A DNA stretch of 44,834 nt from an uncultured Bacilli bacterium (GCA_910579455.1 CAJTUT010000008.1:1-44834); one strand, 5' to 3'; counted from the stretch's first letter, positions 14,226-23,639 are shown. Translations and numbers: made by a program. Notes: generated by a model not told the origin, from the sequence alone.

Positions 14226-15245
14226 ATGCTAGAAAATAATGATAAATATTTTGAAGTATTAAATGATATTAAGAAAACCTTAGTTACTACTAGAAATAAG
14301 ATAGTTGAAAATGCTAATAAAGATTTAGTATTGATGTATTATAATATCGGCTTGAAACTAATTGAAAACAATAAATGGGGGTCATCTTTTATAGATACTT
14401 TGGCAAAAGATTTAAAAATAGAGTTTCCTACATTAAAAGGAATGTCTGCTAGAAATTTAAGATATATGCAAAAATTTGCTACTGAATTTGATAATGATGA
14501 ATTTTTGCAACATGATGTTGCAAAATTACCTTGGTCTTCTGTTACAACTATAATGGATCAAGTAAAAGATAAAATTCAAAGGAATTGGTATATCAAAGAA
14601 TCTATTCAAAATGGTTGGGCTAGACCTGTAATTATTCATCAAATAGCAAGTAAATTATATGAAAGACAAGCATTGCTAGAGAATAAAACCACTAATTTTG
14701 ATGAAACATTACCATCTCCTAATAATGAACAAGCAAAAGAGTTATTAAAAAATCCTTATATATTCGATTTTATAACTGCTGATAAAGATTTAAAAGAGTT
14801 GGATATTGAACGTGAATTAACTACTAATATAACTAAGTTATTGCTAGAATTAGGAAATGGGTTTGCATTTGTAGGAAGACAATATCGTTTAGAAATTGAG
14901 AATGAGGACTACTACATAGATTTGTTATTCTACAATTTAAAAGTTAGAAGTTATGTAGTAATTGAATTAAAGACAACTGAGTTTAAACCTGAATATGCTG
15001 GTAAATTAAATTTTTATTTGAGTGCAGTTGATAAATACATCAAAGATGAAAATGATAATCCAACATTTGGTATATTACTATGTAAGGATAAGAAAAGAGT
15101 AACCGCTGAATTAGCTCTAAAAGATATTAATAAACCTATTGGAGTTAGTGAATACAAAATTTTATCAGAGATACCAGAGTTTTTAGAAAGTACTTTGCCA
15201 AGTATTGAAGATATCGAAAAAAGACTGGAAATAGATTCAGAGTAA
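14226..15245 (+). CDS. DUF1016/YhcG-family PDDEXK nuclease
   Basis: A 339-aa protein with an N-terminal DUF1016 helical domain (winged-helix-like, including GMSARNLRYMQKFA and PWSSVTTIMD) and a C-terminal PD-(D/E)XK nuclease domain (PF06250). The likely metal ligands are D232 in YYIDLLFYN and E247 and K249 in VIELKTTEF. Family members often sit beside type I restriction systems. The ATG at 14226 has GGAGG six bases upstream; the ATG at 14214 would put that site inside the gene. It is the first cargo gene of element B, behind the shared promoter, and is separated from the restriction enzyme by a second promoter. Confidence 0.9.
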   Translation: MLENNDKYFEVLNDIKKTLVTTRNKIVENANKDLVLMYYNIGLKLIENNKWGSSFIDTLAKDLKIEFPTLKGMSARNLRYMQKFATEFDNDEFLQHDVAKLPWSSVTTIMDQVKDKIQRNWYIKESIQNGWARPVIIHQIASKLYERQALLENKTTNFDETLPSPNNEQAKELLKNPYIFDFITADKDLKELDIERELTTNITKLLLELGNGFAFVGRQYRLEIENEDYYIDLLFYNLKVRSYVVIELKTTEFKPEYAGKLNFYLSAVDKYIKDENDNPTFGILLCKDKKRVTAELALKDINKPIGVSEYKILSEIPEFLESTLPSIEDIEKRLEIDSE

Positions 15246-15320
15246 TTTAAAAAAATTAAATATTAACATTTGATTCATGTCCGAATTGTCATTTGTTGTC
15301 GTTTAAATTCATTAATAGTC

Positions 15321-15349
15321 TTGTTAAAAAACAGAAAATAAAGTATAAT
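15321..15349 (+). promoter_or_regulatory. promoter for the HTH and restriction-modification genes
   Basis: TTGTTA at 15321, a 17-bp spacer, and TATAAT at 15344, closer to consensus than the shared cargo promoter, so the restriction genes may be transcribed independently of the nuclease gene. Confidence 0.55.
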
Positions 15350-15384
15350 TATATCATAAGATAGTACGTGTAAGAGGTGTAAAG

Positions 15385-15570
15385 ATGAAGAACAATGTTT
15401 ATACAGTTAAGCAAGTAGCAAAACATTTAAAAGTTAGTGAAAGAACTGTTATACGATTAATACACGATAAAAAAATAAAGGCCTCCAAAGTTGGTTATAC
15501 TTGGAGAATTCAAGAAAAAGATATAAATAAATATCTTAACACTTATACGAATTATGCAAAGGAGGCTTAA
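15385..15570 (+). CDS. excisionase-like helix-turn-helix protein
   Basis: A 61-aa MerR/Xis-type DNA-binding protein (HTH_17 family). It shows YTVKQVAKHLKVSERTVIRLIHDKKIKASKVGYTWRI followed by KDINKYL. It ends two bases before the start of the restriction-modification gene and shares its promoter. It could control that gene as a C-protein analogue or act as a recombination directionality factor; the operon position favours the first. The RBS GAGGTG is seven to eight bases before the ATG. Confidence 0.85.
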   Translation: MKNNVYTVKQVAKHLKVSERTVIRLIHDKKIKASKVGYTWRIQEKDINKYLNTYTNYAKEA

Positions 15571-15572
15571 TT

Positions 15573-18500
15573 ATGTTAGAAGAAAATATAAAAGCATTAT
15601 TAAAAGTACTTGGTTATAAGCCTAAAAATGGAACTAGTAATGTTTATGAAAAACAGCATAGCAATTGTAATTATGCAATTACCGTTGATTTTAATAATAA
15701 AAAAATAGATTATGGAACCAAGATAAAAATCGGCAATGCTACTACAAGCAATTTTGCTAAACCTGAAAATTTTGTTGTTTTAGAGTGTGTAAATAGACTT
15801 TTAGAAAAAGGTTATAAACCTGAAAATATAGAACTTGAAAAAATTTATCCTTCTGGCAGGGGACATAGCGGGAATCTTGATATATTAATATATGATAATA
15901 ATAAAAAAGCATATTTAATGATAGAATGCAAAACTTGGGGAACAGAATTCAAAAAAGAACATAATAAAATGATTAAAGATGGTGGGCAGTTATTTACATA
16001 TTACGCTTTAGATAGAAGTACGAAATATTTATGTTTATATACTTCTGAACTAAATAACGGCAAAATTGAATATCAAAATAACATTGTTCCTATCGAAACT
16101 GAATGGATTTCATTGTCTACTTCAAAAGAAATTCATACTCATTGGAATAAATCTTTCAAGGATAATGGAATATTTGAACCTCATGCTAATCCATATGATA
16201 TTAAATATAAGGCACTAACTTATGGTATGCTTACTGACTTAAAAGAAGAAGATAGCGGGAAAATATTTAACCAAATTATGGAAATACTGCGTCATAATGT
16301 TGTATCTGATAAACCAAATGCATTTAATAAGTTACTTAATTTGTTTGTATGTAAAATTATTGATGAAGATAGAAACGAGTCAGAAGAACTACATTTTCAA
16401 TGGTTAGATGACGATACTGATGAATCGTTACAAATGAGACTAAATGATTTATATAAAAAAGGAATGTATCGTTTTCTAAATATAAGTGTTACTGATTATT
16501 CAGAAACTGAAATTAACAATGCTTTAAAAGGAATAGAAGCAGATGAAAATTTTAAGCAAACAATAAAAGATATGTTTATTGATACTAGACTTAAAAAGAG
16601 TCCAAATTTTGCTTTTAAAGAGGTACTTGATGAAAAATCTTTTAAAGCTAATGCCAAAATTGTTAAAGAAATTGTTAAGCTTTTACAAGGATATAAATTT
16701 AGATATAGACAAAAACATCAGTTTTTAGGAGATTTCTTTGAATTATTACTTAATACTTCCATGAAGCAAGAAGCAGGACAATTTTTTACACCTGTTCCTA
16801 TTACTAGATTTATTATTAGTTCTCTACCAATAGAAGAAATGATAATAAGTAAAATTAAAAATGGTGATGGGGAGATTTTACCTGTAGTGATGGATTATGC
16901 AGCTGGAAGTGGACACTTCTTAACCGAATATATGGAACAAGTTCAAAACATACTTGAAAAGTTTGGAATGTCCTTAACACAAAGTGAAATAGACAACATT
17001 GTGGATAATTTGGATATTTCTTTTGCTACACCTACTATAAAAAATAAAATTAGAACATGGATAGAAAGTGAAAAATTTATTTGGGCTAAAGATTATGTAT
17101 ATGGAATTGATTTAGATGATAGACTTGTTAAAACTGCCAAAGTATCAGCATTTTTTAATGGTGATGGGGAAGCAAACATTATTTGGGCTAATGGATTAGA
17201 TAATTTTAAAAAATCAAATGAGTATATTGGAAAATTAAAAGAGACACAAACTTTTGATAAAAAAAATAATGGTCAATTTGATATATTAATTTCTAATCCA
17301 CCATATAGTGTGGAAGCGTTCAAATCTACTTTAAAAAATGGAAAAGAAACTTTTGATTTGTATGATAGTTTAACTGACAACAGCTCTGAAATAGAGTGCC
17401 TATTTGTTGAACGTATGAAACAATTACTTAAGGTTGGAGGATGGGCAGGAGTAATATTGCCAATTTCTATACTTTCTAATGGTGGAATTTATTCAAAAAC
17501 AAGAGAAATAATTTTTAAATACTTTAAAGTTAAATCTATAGTTGAGTTGGGTTCTGGTACTTTTATGAAAACTGGAACTAATACTATCATTTTATTTTTA
17601 GAACGTAGATCAGATAGTGATCATAAAGAAATCGAACGTGCTATTGATAAATTTTTTGAAGATAATTTGGATGTTACTGTATTAGGTATTGAACATGTAT
17701 TTTCTAAATATGTGATGAATGTATATAGCGATTTATCTTTAGAAAATTATTTGAAGATAATTAATGGTGAAGTTGTTGATCATGAATTATATAACGATTA
17801 TAAAAAAGAATTTAAGAGCGATATAGAACAGATTAGAATTTTAGAAAAAGAAAAAATATTATACTTTATATTAACTTATAAGCAAGATATAGTTATTGTC
17901 AAAACGGGTAAAAAGCAAGAAGAAAAAGAATTTTTGGGCTATGAGTTTAGTGAACGCAGAGGACATGAAGGATTAAAATGGTTGCCTACTGGAACAAAGT
18001 TATATAACGAAAATAATATATTAGATAAAACAAAGGCAAACAGTTACATTTATAATGCTTTTCTTGATAGAAAAAAAGATATTGATGATAATTTGTCAAA
18101 TAATGTTTTTTATGAATACATGAGTGATTTATTTGAGTATGGAACTAATAAATTTGATAAACGTGTAAATTTAAATAAGAAGAAGTTAATCCATTTTGAC
18201 ATTGATAGTAAATATGCTATTGAAAAATTAGGAAATATTGCTAAAATTTCCAAAGGAACTTCTATAACAAAGGCTAAAACTCAAGAGGGAAAAGTTAAAG
18301 TTGTGGCTGGGGGATTAGATTTTGCTTATTATCATAACGTAAGTAATAGACCAGAGAACACTATAACAGTAAGTGCTTCTGGTGCAAATGCTGGCTATGT
18401 TAATTATTGGAAAGAAGCAATTTTCGCATCAGATTGCACAACAATAAATACCGATAATATTATTACACAACTATACATTTATTATTGTTTAAAATTTATG

Positions 18501-19274
18501 CAAAATCAAATATTTTCATTAGCAAAAGGACAAGCACAACCTCATGTTTATCCAAATGATTTATCTGAAATAAAGATACCTTTACCTTCTCTTTCAGTCC
18601 AGAAAAAAATAGTTGATGAAATTAATAAACTTGATGAAGAAATTTATAAACAACACGCAATTATTGATAACTTTGAAAAGGAAAAAGATGATATAGTTGA
18701 TAAATGTTTTAACAGCTCTTATAGATTAGAGGCATTAGGAAATCTTACAGACATATATAATGGAGGAACTCCTGATACAAGTAATCAAAAATATTGGAAT
18801 GGAAAAATAAATTGGGCGACATTAGTTGATACAAAAGATAAGTATTTGAACAATACCCAAAGAACTATTACTGAATATGGCTTAAACAGTTGTAATGCAA
18901 CACTTCTTCCAGTAAATAGTGTGCTATTTTCTAGCCGTGCTACTATTGGAGATGTTTCCATCTCTAAAATACAAGTTGCAACAAATCAAGGATATAAAAA
19001 TTTTGTATGTAATAACGAAAAATTAAATTATGAATATTTATATTATATGCTTAAGCACGAGGCTAAAAATATCGAAAAATTGGCAAGTGGAATGACTTAT
19101 CCAGAAATAAGTAAAAGTATGATTTCTCAATTTAAAATTCCGTTACCATCTTTAGAAGAACAAATAACAATTATTGAAAAAATTAATATATTTGAAAAAA
19201 ATATAATAAAAACAAAAAATGAGATTGAAGAATTGAAAATAAAAAAAGATTCAGTTTTAAGAAAATATTTATGA
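15573..19274 (+). CDS. single-chain restriction-modification enzyme (type IIG-like, R-M-S fusion)
   Basis: A 1233-aa enzyme with restriction, methylation and specificity in one chain. An N-terminal HsdR_N-like nuclease domain has D103 in LDILIYDN and E118, K120 in IECKTWG. An N6-adenine methyltransferase follows (GQFFTP, DYAAGSGHF with D441, and NPPY at 575-578). Two HsdS-type target-recognition domains start near residues 884 and 1051, each followed by a conserved helical linker. There is no helicase translocase, so it fits type IIG/IIC (BcgI-like) enzymes rather than type I. Such a protein would methylate and cut at the same bipartite target. The HTH gene ends two bases upstream and AAAGGAGG precedes the ATG. 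No separate antirestriction or second subunit is seen. Confidence 0.88.
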   Translation: MLEENIKALLKVLGYKPKNGTSNVYEKQHSNCNYAITVDFNNKKIDYGTKIKIGNATTSNFAKPENFVVLECVNRLLEKGYKPENIELEKIYPSGRGHSGNLDILIYDNNKKAYLMIECKTWGTEFKKEHNKMIKDGGQLFTYYALDRSTKYLCLYTSELNNGKIEYQNNIVPIETEWISLSTSKEIHTHWNKSFKDNGIFEPHANPYDIKYKALTYGMLTDLKEEDSGKIFNQIMEILRHNVVSDKPNAFNKLLNLFVCKIIDEDRNESEELHFQWLDDDTDESLQMRLNDLYKKGMYRFLNISVTDYSETEINNALKGIEADENFKQTIKDMFIDTRLKKSPNFAFKEVLDEKSFKANAKIVKEIVKLLQGYKFRYRQKHQFLGDFFELLLNTSMKQEAGQFFTPVPITRFIISSLPIEEMIISKIKNGDGEILPVVMDYAAGSGHFLTEYMEQVQNILEKFGMSLTQSEIDNIVDNLDISFATPTIKNKIRTWIESEKFIWAKDYVYGIDLDDRLVKTAKVSAFFNGDGEANIIWANGLDNFKKSNEYIGKLKETQTFDKKNNGQFDILISNPPYSVEAFKSTLKNGKETFDLYDSLTDNSSEIECLFVERMKQLLKVGGWAGVILPISILSNGGIYSKTREIIFKYFKVKSIVELGSGTFMKTGTNTIILFLERRSDSDHKEIERAIDKFFEDNLDVTVLGIEHVFSKYVMNVYSDLSLENYLKIINGEVVDHELYNDYKKEFKSDIEQIRILEKEKILYFILTYKQDIVIVKTGKKQEEKEFLGYEFSERRGHEGLKWLPTGTKLYNENNILDKTKANSYIYNAFLDRKKDIDDNLSNNVFYEYMSDLFEYGTNKFDKRVNLNKKKLIHFDIDSKYAIEKLGNIAKISKGTSITKAKTQEGKVKVVAGGLDFAYYHNVSNRPENTITVSASGANAGYVNYWKEAIFASDCTTINTDNIITQLYIYYCLKFMQNQIFSLAKGQAQPHVYPNDLSEIKIPLPSLSVQKKIVDEINKLDEEIYKQHAIIDNFEKEKDDIVDKCFNSSYRLEALGNLTDIYNGGTPDTSNQKYWNGKINWATLVDTKDKYLNNTQRTITEYGLNSCNATLLPVNSVLFSSRATIGDVSISKIQVATNQGYKNFVCNNEKLNYEYLYYMLKHEAKNIEKLASGMTYPEISKSMISQFKIPLPSLEEQITIIEKINIFEKNIIKTKNEIEELKIKKDSVLRKYL

Positions 19275-19281
19275 TTAGAAA

Positions 19282-19318
19282 AGAGACAATGCTAAAACCT
19301 AGAATTGTCTTTTTCTTT
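19282..19318. terminator. terminator between the restriction enzyme and relaxase genes
   Basis: AGACAAT (19284-19290) pairs with ATTGTCT (19304-19310), followed by TTTTCTTTTT on the plus strand. The arm AGACAATGC is shared with the cargo terminators of elements A and D. It overlaps the end of the convergent relaxase gene. Confidence 0.65.
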
Positions 19319-20599
19319 TTGTAAATCTTTATCAAAATTATTAAGATTATATTGTATGGATTCAGAGCGTTTTCTAATTTCTTTACAATAATTTTCTATT
19401 TTACGAAGTTCTTTGATTTTTGGTTGAATATCATTTATTTCGGCAAGTATTTCAGTTTGTTTTTCTTCAGTTTTTGATCTGTGATATTGTTTCCATAGAT
19501 TTTCTCTTTTACCCATAAGATTTTGATATTCTTCATAATTGCTTTTAGCAAAGTTATCTAAATCTTCTATAGTTTCAATCTTATTATTCACCATAAATTC
19601 TGTTTGTTTTGAAAATAAATCTAATTTTTTTATCTCTTGCCTTATAGAATAAGATAGATATTGTTTAGGATATTTCTTTGGAAATACTCCTAAAAGATAA
19701 CAATAGTATAAATATAATCCATAAATACCTTTGTGATGATTATTAGTTTTTGATAAATATTCTTGAAAGATAGATTTATGGGGCATAGGTTTAAAAGCAA
19801 TTTGTCTTGAATGATATAGTCGGTCGTTAATGCTATCTTTTGAATAATCATTACCAAATGCTTTTTCTATTCTAACTTTGTCGCAATTATCTCTATAAAT
19901 AGTTATAATGTCATTACGAGAATAAGTTTTATATCCTAGTAGTTTCATTCTATCCATAACTTGTTTTAGTGTAACTGAATAACTAATAACGCTATCTAAA
20001 TCATCTTTAAGAACTTTATAATAATCGTTATCTATTACTTTGTGTTTATAGGTATTCTTATAACTAATATCTTCATCTAGAACACTTAATCCATATTCTT
20101 CACATAATGAATCTGATATCTGTCTTAGCTTTGCTAGATTAGTACGATTGTTATTATATTTCTTTCCTGTCTTAAATGAAACAGAATTTATTATGAAGTG
20201 ATTGTGAATGTGATTGGTATTTTGATGAGTAGCAACAACCACTTCATAATCTTTAAACATTTCCTCTGCAAACTTAACTCCAATCTCGTGAGCAACATCT
20301 GCAGTAACTTCTCCTTCTTTAAAAGATTGATAAGCATGGAAGGCAAGAATACCATCTGTTTTAAAATATCTCTCTTTTGTAAATTTCATATCTTTATACG
20401 GATCAGTTTCCGAACAATTAAGACAACTTACATAATGTGTTTTTTCATTCTTAAAATTACAATCTTTGTTAAGTGATAATTCTAAACAATTATAAGTGTC
20501 CTTACCATAATCTTCGTTTAAAGTTTTCTCTGGGTTGATGATATAATTTATTGATTGTTTTAAATTATTTTTAATACTCCAAATTGATGTTGTCGCCAT
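19292..20599 (-). CDS. MOBP-type relaxase/mobilization nuclease of element B
   Basis: A 435-aa relaxase of the PF03432 family. The likely catalytic tyrosine is Y19 in SINYIINPEKT. The metal motif is ATHQNTNHIHNHF with H125, H130 and H132. HAYQSFKEGEVTADVAHEIG is the usual intervening motif. Residues 300-435 are helical and charged and could bind DNA or a coupling protein. It should nick the oriT-like hairpin lying 28-55 nt upstream of its start (20627-20653) and allow mobilization by a coresident conjugative element. It is the only relaxase of this class in the array; elements A and D keep related oriT-like hairpins but no relaxase. Confidence 0.9.
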   Translation of the reverse strand: MATTSIWSIKNNLKQSINYIINPEKTLNEDYGKDTYNCLELSLNKDCNFKNEKTHYVSCLNCSETDPYKDMKFTKERYFKTDGILAFHAYQSFKEGEVTADVAHEIGVKFAEEMFKDYEVVVATHQNTNHIHNHFIINSVSFKTGKKYNNNRTNLAKLRQISDSLCEEYGLSVLDEDISYKNTYKHKVIDNDYYKVLKDDLDSVISYSVTLKQVMDRMKLLGYKTYSRNDIITIYRDNCDKVRIEKAFGNDYSKDSINDRLYHSRQIAFKPMPHKSIFQEYLSKTNNHHKGIYGLYLYYCYLLGVFPKKYPKQYLSYSIRQEIKKLDLFSKQTEFMVNNKIETIEDLDNFAKSNYEEYQNLMGKRENLWKQYHRSKTEEKQTEILAEINDIQPKIKELRKIENYCKEIRKRSESIQYNLNNFDKDLQKEKDNSRF

Positions 20600-20626
20600 T
20601 AATAAGGTTTAGCCTTTCTATAGATT

Positions 20627-20670
20627 GGATTTATATGGTGGGAGTATAAATCCGTTGCTTGCTTATAGAT
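20627..20670. other. oriT-like hairpin of element B
   Basis: Perfect 9-bp inverted repeat GGATTTATA/TATAAATCC (20627-20635 with 20645-20653), loop TGGTGGGAG, followed by GTTGCTTGC. It lies between the relaxase and tnpV. Its GGGAG loop and TGCT-GC downstream sequence parallel elements A and D. Confidence 0.6.
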
Positions 20671-20674
20671 AACA

Positions 20675-21028
20675 TCATACATAGATTAACTCCTTCAAGA
20701 TAATTTCTTCAGCACAATTTCTATAATTATTCATCAATTTTACCCATTCAAGTTGATTGTTTTCTTTACTTTTTTCAGATAGTTTTTCATCATTTTTAAT
20801 ATAATTATTCATTAAGGTTTTAAATCTATCTTCGCATTCATTACTTACTGAAACAAGATGATTTGTTAATTTATCTTGCATAAGAAGGCTCGTATAAAGA
20901 CCTTTCTTATACTCTTTAAGGTAATTTAATCTCAAGTATCCATACTTGTTAATTTCTCCATAATTTTGATTTTTAATAGTTAGATTTGGTAATAAATAAT
21001 CACCAACTTTTGTATAATTTAATTTCAT
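20675..21028 (-). CDS. tnpV: TnpV family protein, element B
   Basis: A 117-aa TnpV homologue starting MKLNYTKVGDYLLP, with YGYLRLNYLKEYKKGLYTSLLM and the C-terminal LEWVKLMNNYRNCAEEIILKELIY. It follows the 80-aa recombinase-linked gene by three bases and precedes the oriT-like hairpin. Function is not established beyond its association with TnpX-type recombinases. Confidence 0.85.
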   Translation of the reverse strand: MKLNYTKVGDYLLPNLTIKNQNYGEINKYGYLRLNYLKEYKKGLYTSLLMQDKLTNHLVSVSNECEDRFKTLMNNYIKNDEKLSEKSKENNQLEWVKLMNNYRNCAEEIILKELIYV

Positions 21029-21031
21029 TTT

Positions 21032-21274
21032 TCATCTCTCTCTTTCTTTATTTTTAATATTTTTTTCGTAAAAATTCACCGATTTTGTTTTAGAATTATA
21101 TTTGAAATATCCTACAGCATTATTTTTATCAACAAGTTTTATAGTAAATCTATCTAATAAATATAAACTTACTGCATCAGTATTAAATTGCTTTTTTAGA
21201 TAAGCGAGAACTTTAAATTGTTCAATGGTATTTACTTGATTCTTGCTAATATTTTCTTTATTAAGTAGTTGCAT
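21032..21274 (-). CDS. recombinase-linked small protein, element B
   Basis: An 80-aa homologue of the element D protein at 3505-3753, starting MQLLNKENISKNQVNTIEQF. I place the start at the ATG at 21274, nine bases after AAAGGAG, not at the far-upstream ATG inside the recombinase. It overlaps the recombinase 3' end by 14 nt, the same geometry as in D, suggesting translational coupling and a shared function. No known domain is recognised. Confidence 0.75.
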   Translation of the reverse strand: MQLLNKENISKNQVNTIEQFKVLAYLKKQFNTDAVSLYLLDRFTIKLVDKNNAVGYFKYNSKTKSVNFYEKNIKNKERER

Positions 21275-23123
21275 AGTTATCAACTCCTTTAACAATTTTA
21301 TTTCTCGGTTTAGTAGGATTATAGGTAACAATACCATATTTTGTATCAATATCGTCTTTGGTAATTGGTGATTTTGTTGTACTCTCAGTTGGTGATATAG
21401 GCAATATCCTAATTATTTTTTCATTTTCTTTAGGTGTAAATTCTCCAATAATATTGCCAGTTTCTTCATCGATTTTCTCATAAATTTGATAGAAATTAGT
21501 TTCGTAATATTCATTTAATCTATCTAAATATTCTTGTACTTGTTTATTAGATATATTACCAGTACCTAAAATCACATCTTCTTTACCGTTAATTTCACAA
21601 GGTACTAACACATCTAAAACACCTTTATCAACTAATTTTATTAACATATCCATAAAACTTTTTCTAAAATTTATTCTTTCAATATGAAGTTCATTTTTAC
21701 TATCTTTTGTTATGATAATTGATTCCACTAATTTAGAAATAAATTCTTGTTTTTCTTCTTTTGATTTATTTTCCCAAATAGTCTTTACCACACTATTTAA
21801 AGTATCAAGCCTTATCATAGTTTCTCTTTCAATATCACGATCCGCCATTAATTGTTGTGGACTAAATGTGATATTATCTAAATCAAGTATTTCATTTTTC
21901 TTTTGTTCTAGTATTTCTAATTTATCTTCAATTAGTTTGTAATCTTCTGAAAAATCTTCCATTTCTACAATGCCACTCATATAAGCCTTTTTAATGCGTT
22001 CTTTTTGTTTTTCTAATTGTTTAATCTCTTTATCAATATCATCAGTTTTTGTAGGCTTATGGTCTGCTAAAATAGGCAAAAAATACTTTTTAACAGTCAT
22101 ATCATACTCAACCATATCGTAAATAAAGTTTGTTAGTAATTCTTCAATCTTATCTTCTCTAAAATTCAAATGACACTTTTCACAGTTATAATACATATAT
22201 TTTTTCTTTTTCCCACCAGAGCCTTTGCATTTCATAATTCTGCCACAAGTAGGACATTTAATCTTTTGAAAGAATAAATAAACTCTATCTCTAGTATAAG
22301 TCCTTTGATTCTTTTCTTTTTGATGTTGGCATTCTTCCCAGATTGCTCTAGATATAATGGGCTCTACAACATTCATATAAACAACTGGCTCAATTTGTTT
22401 ATTTTTTGCAATTCGTTTAAATTGCTCGTAATCACCCATATAGATTTTGTTATCAATAATCTTTTGAATTGTGGTATCTTTCCATTTCTTTGGTTTTAAA
22501 AGTTCTTCTTCATTAAAAATATTGGATATTTGTTGAAAACTTTTTCCTTCTAAATACATCTTAAATATTCTCTCAATTACTGGTCTAGTTGTTTCATCAA
22601 TAATTGTTTTCTTATTGCCATCTTTTTTATAGCCAAGTGCTAAAACTCCTGGTAAGTGTCCTGACTTGATGGCTCCATTTAAACCAAATTTTGTTCTTTC
22701 TGATACAATTTCAATTTCTAATTGTGATAAGACTGTAAGCATTCTTACAAAGAATCTACCATTAGCAGTAGAGGTATTAACATCATCTCTATCACATACT
22801 AAGAAACAATTGTATTGCTCAAGTACTGATATAAGTTCTTCTAAATCTCTAACTGAACGAGTAACTCTATCAAGTTTATAAGCCACAATATAGTTGATTT
22901 TTCCTTTCTTCATATCAGATAACATTTCTTGAAATGCAGGTCTATGTTCCATATCTTTGGCTGATATTCCTGCATCCTCATAAATTTTAAATACTTCATA
23001 CCCCTTAAATGCACAGAGTTGTAATAACTTTTCTTTTTGTTCTCCTAAAGAAAATCCTTCTCGTGCCTGATCCTCTGTGCTGACACGAATATAAACTGCT
23101 GCGATACTCCTTTCATTATCCAT
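21261..23123 (-). CDS. large serine recombinase of element B
   Basis: A 620-aa TnpX-like serine recombinase. The nucleophile is S15 in AVYIRVSTEDQ. DRVTRSVRDLEEL, QLEIEIVSERTKFGL, a recombinase domain, a zinc ribbon (CPTCGRIMKC then CEKCHL) and a coiled coil follow. It is closer in layout to the element C enzyme than to A/D, yet its C-terminal end VKGVDNYATT resembles that of element D, probably because the overlapping next gene is shared. I take the ATG at 23123; the ATG at 23132 is two bases from the AAAGGAG site. A terminator hairpin lies between the 94-aa-type gene and this start. Confidence 0.93.
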   Translation of the reverse strand: MDNERSIAAVYIRVSTEDQAREGFSLGEQKEKLLQLCAFKGYEVFKIYEDAGISAKDMEHRPAFQEMLSDMKKGKINYIVAYKLDRVTRSVRDLEELISVLEQYNCFLVCDRDDVNTSTANGRFFVRMLTVLSQLEIEIVSERTKFGLNGAIKSGHLPGVLALGYKKDGNKKTIIDETTRPVIERIFKMYLEGKSFQQISNIFNEEELLKPKKWKDTTIQKIIDNKIYMGDYEQFKRIAKNKQIEPVVYMNVVEPIISRAIWEECQHQKEKNQRTYTRDRVYLFFQKIKCPTCGRIMKCKGSGGKKKKYMYYNCEKCHLNFREDKIEELLTNFIYDMVEYDMTVKKYFLPILADHKPTKTDDIDKEIKQLEKQKERIKKAYMSGIVEMEDFSEDYKLIEDKLEILEQKKNEILDLDNITFSPQQLMADRDIERETMIRLDTLNSVVKTIWENKSKEEKQEFISKLVESIIITKDSKNELHIERINFRKSFMDMLIKLVDKGVLDVLVPCEINGKEDVILGTGNISNKQVQEYLDRLNEYYETNFYQIYEKIDEETGNIIGEFTPKENEKIIRILPISPTESTTKSPITKDDIDTKYGIVTYNPTKPRNKIVKGVDNYATT

Positions 23124-23167
23124 AATTATCATTTCTCCTTTCTTTTCTTGGAATAGTGAAAGGCACC

Positions 23168-23196
23168 AAAAAAGGTGTCACATAACAAGGACACCT
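23168..23196 (-). terminator. terminator before the element B recombinase
   Basis: AGGTGTC/GACACCT (23173-23179 with 23190-23196) followed by TTTTTT on the minus strand, about 45 nt before the recombinase start. It is placed like the terminator at 13377-13406 in element C. Confidence 0.75.
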
Positions 23197-23201
23197 AGAA
23201 T

Positions 23202-23235
23202 ATATTGATTTTTACACGACAAAATAAATCAATAT
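23202..23235. repeat. 10-bp inverted repeat in the recombinase leader of element B
   Basis: ATATTGATTT (23202-23211) with AAATCAATAT (23226-23235), perfect, just upstream of the leader terminator on the minus strand. It could be an operator, or an antiterminator partner of the terminator hairpin. Confidence 0.5.
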
Positions 23236-23258
23236 AGTGGGAGTATATAAACTCTCAA

Positions 23259-23531
23259 TTAATGCCTTGCTATGTACTCTGATAATTCAGCCAATGGGAT
23301 CTTTTTCTTTAAATTCCCTATGTAAAAATGTTTCTGTTCATTGAAGAATAAGTATAACTTATTATCAATAATCACTTTATGTGGCTCCACATATGCTAAG
23401 TTTGTGTGTTCCACAATTCGTAAGTAACCCTCTATGATTTCATAGGAGAGGTTATTAAATTTGCAAGACCATTTAATTTTGTCTTTGAGTTCATCACTCA
23501 TATTGATTTTCTTTTTTACGATACTAATCAT
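23259..23531 (-). CDS. att-proximal 90-aa conserved protein of element B
   Basis: A 90-aa protein in the same slot as the 94-aa genes of A, C, D and E but the most divergent. It has YVEPHKVIIDNKLYLFF, matching EPHKIIISND in elements C and E, then FYIGNLKKKIPLAELSEYIARH, comparable to the FYIKEHNQKYSL segments of A and D. The ATG at 23531 is preceded by AAGAAAGGTGTGATG. The shared pattern EPHxxII followed by an FYI segment and a terminal helix suggests one family across all five elements. Function unknown; a directionality factor or regulator is the leading guess. Confidence 0.7.
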   Translation of the reverse strand: MISIVKKKINMSDELKDKIKWSCKFNNLSYEIIEGYLRIVEHTNLAYVEPHKVIIDNKLYLFFNEQKHFYIGNLKKKIPLAELSEYIARH

Positions 23532-23570
23532 ATCACATCACACCTTTCTTGACTAGACTAATTTAGTCGA

Positions 23571-23628
23571 CAAAAAAATCAATCATATTTCAGATTGATT
23601 TAATCATTAACGTCACATTGGTGCGACG
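23571..23628 (-). terminator. leader hairpins at the tRNA-proximal end of element B
   Basis: AAATCAATC/GATTGATTT (23576-23584 with 23593-23601) followed by a T-run on the minus strand is a good terminator. Closer to the core is an imperfect palindrome at 23611-23628 (CGTC...GACG). Both lie between the core at 23640 and the 90-aa gene. Confidence 0.65.
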
Positions 23629-23639
23629 ATTTTACCTTT

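Noticed and set aside
15385..15570. HTH protein as the recombination directionality factor of element B
   Set aside because: It is coupled to the restriction enzyme, far from the recombinase, and no counterpart exists in the other elements.
14226..19274. Classical type I restriction system (separate HsdR, HsdM, HsdS)
   Set aside because: Methylase and specificity domains are in one chain with a short nuclease domain, and there is no helicase subunit.
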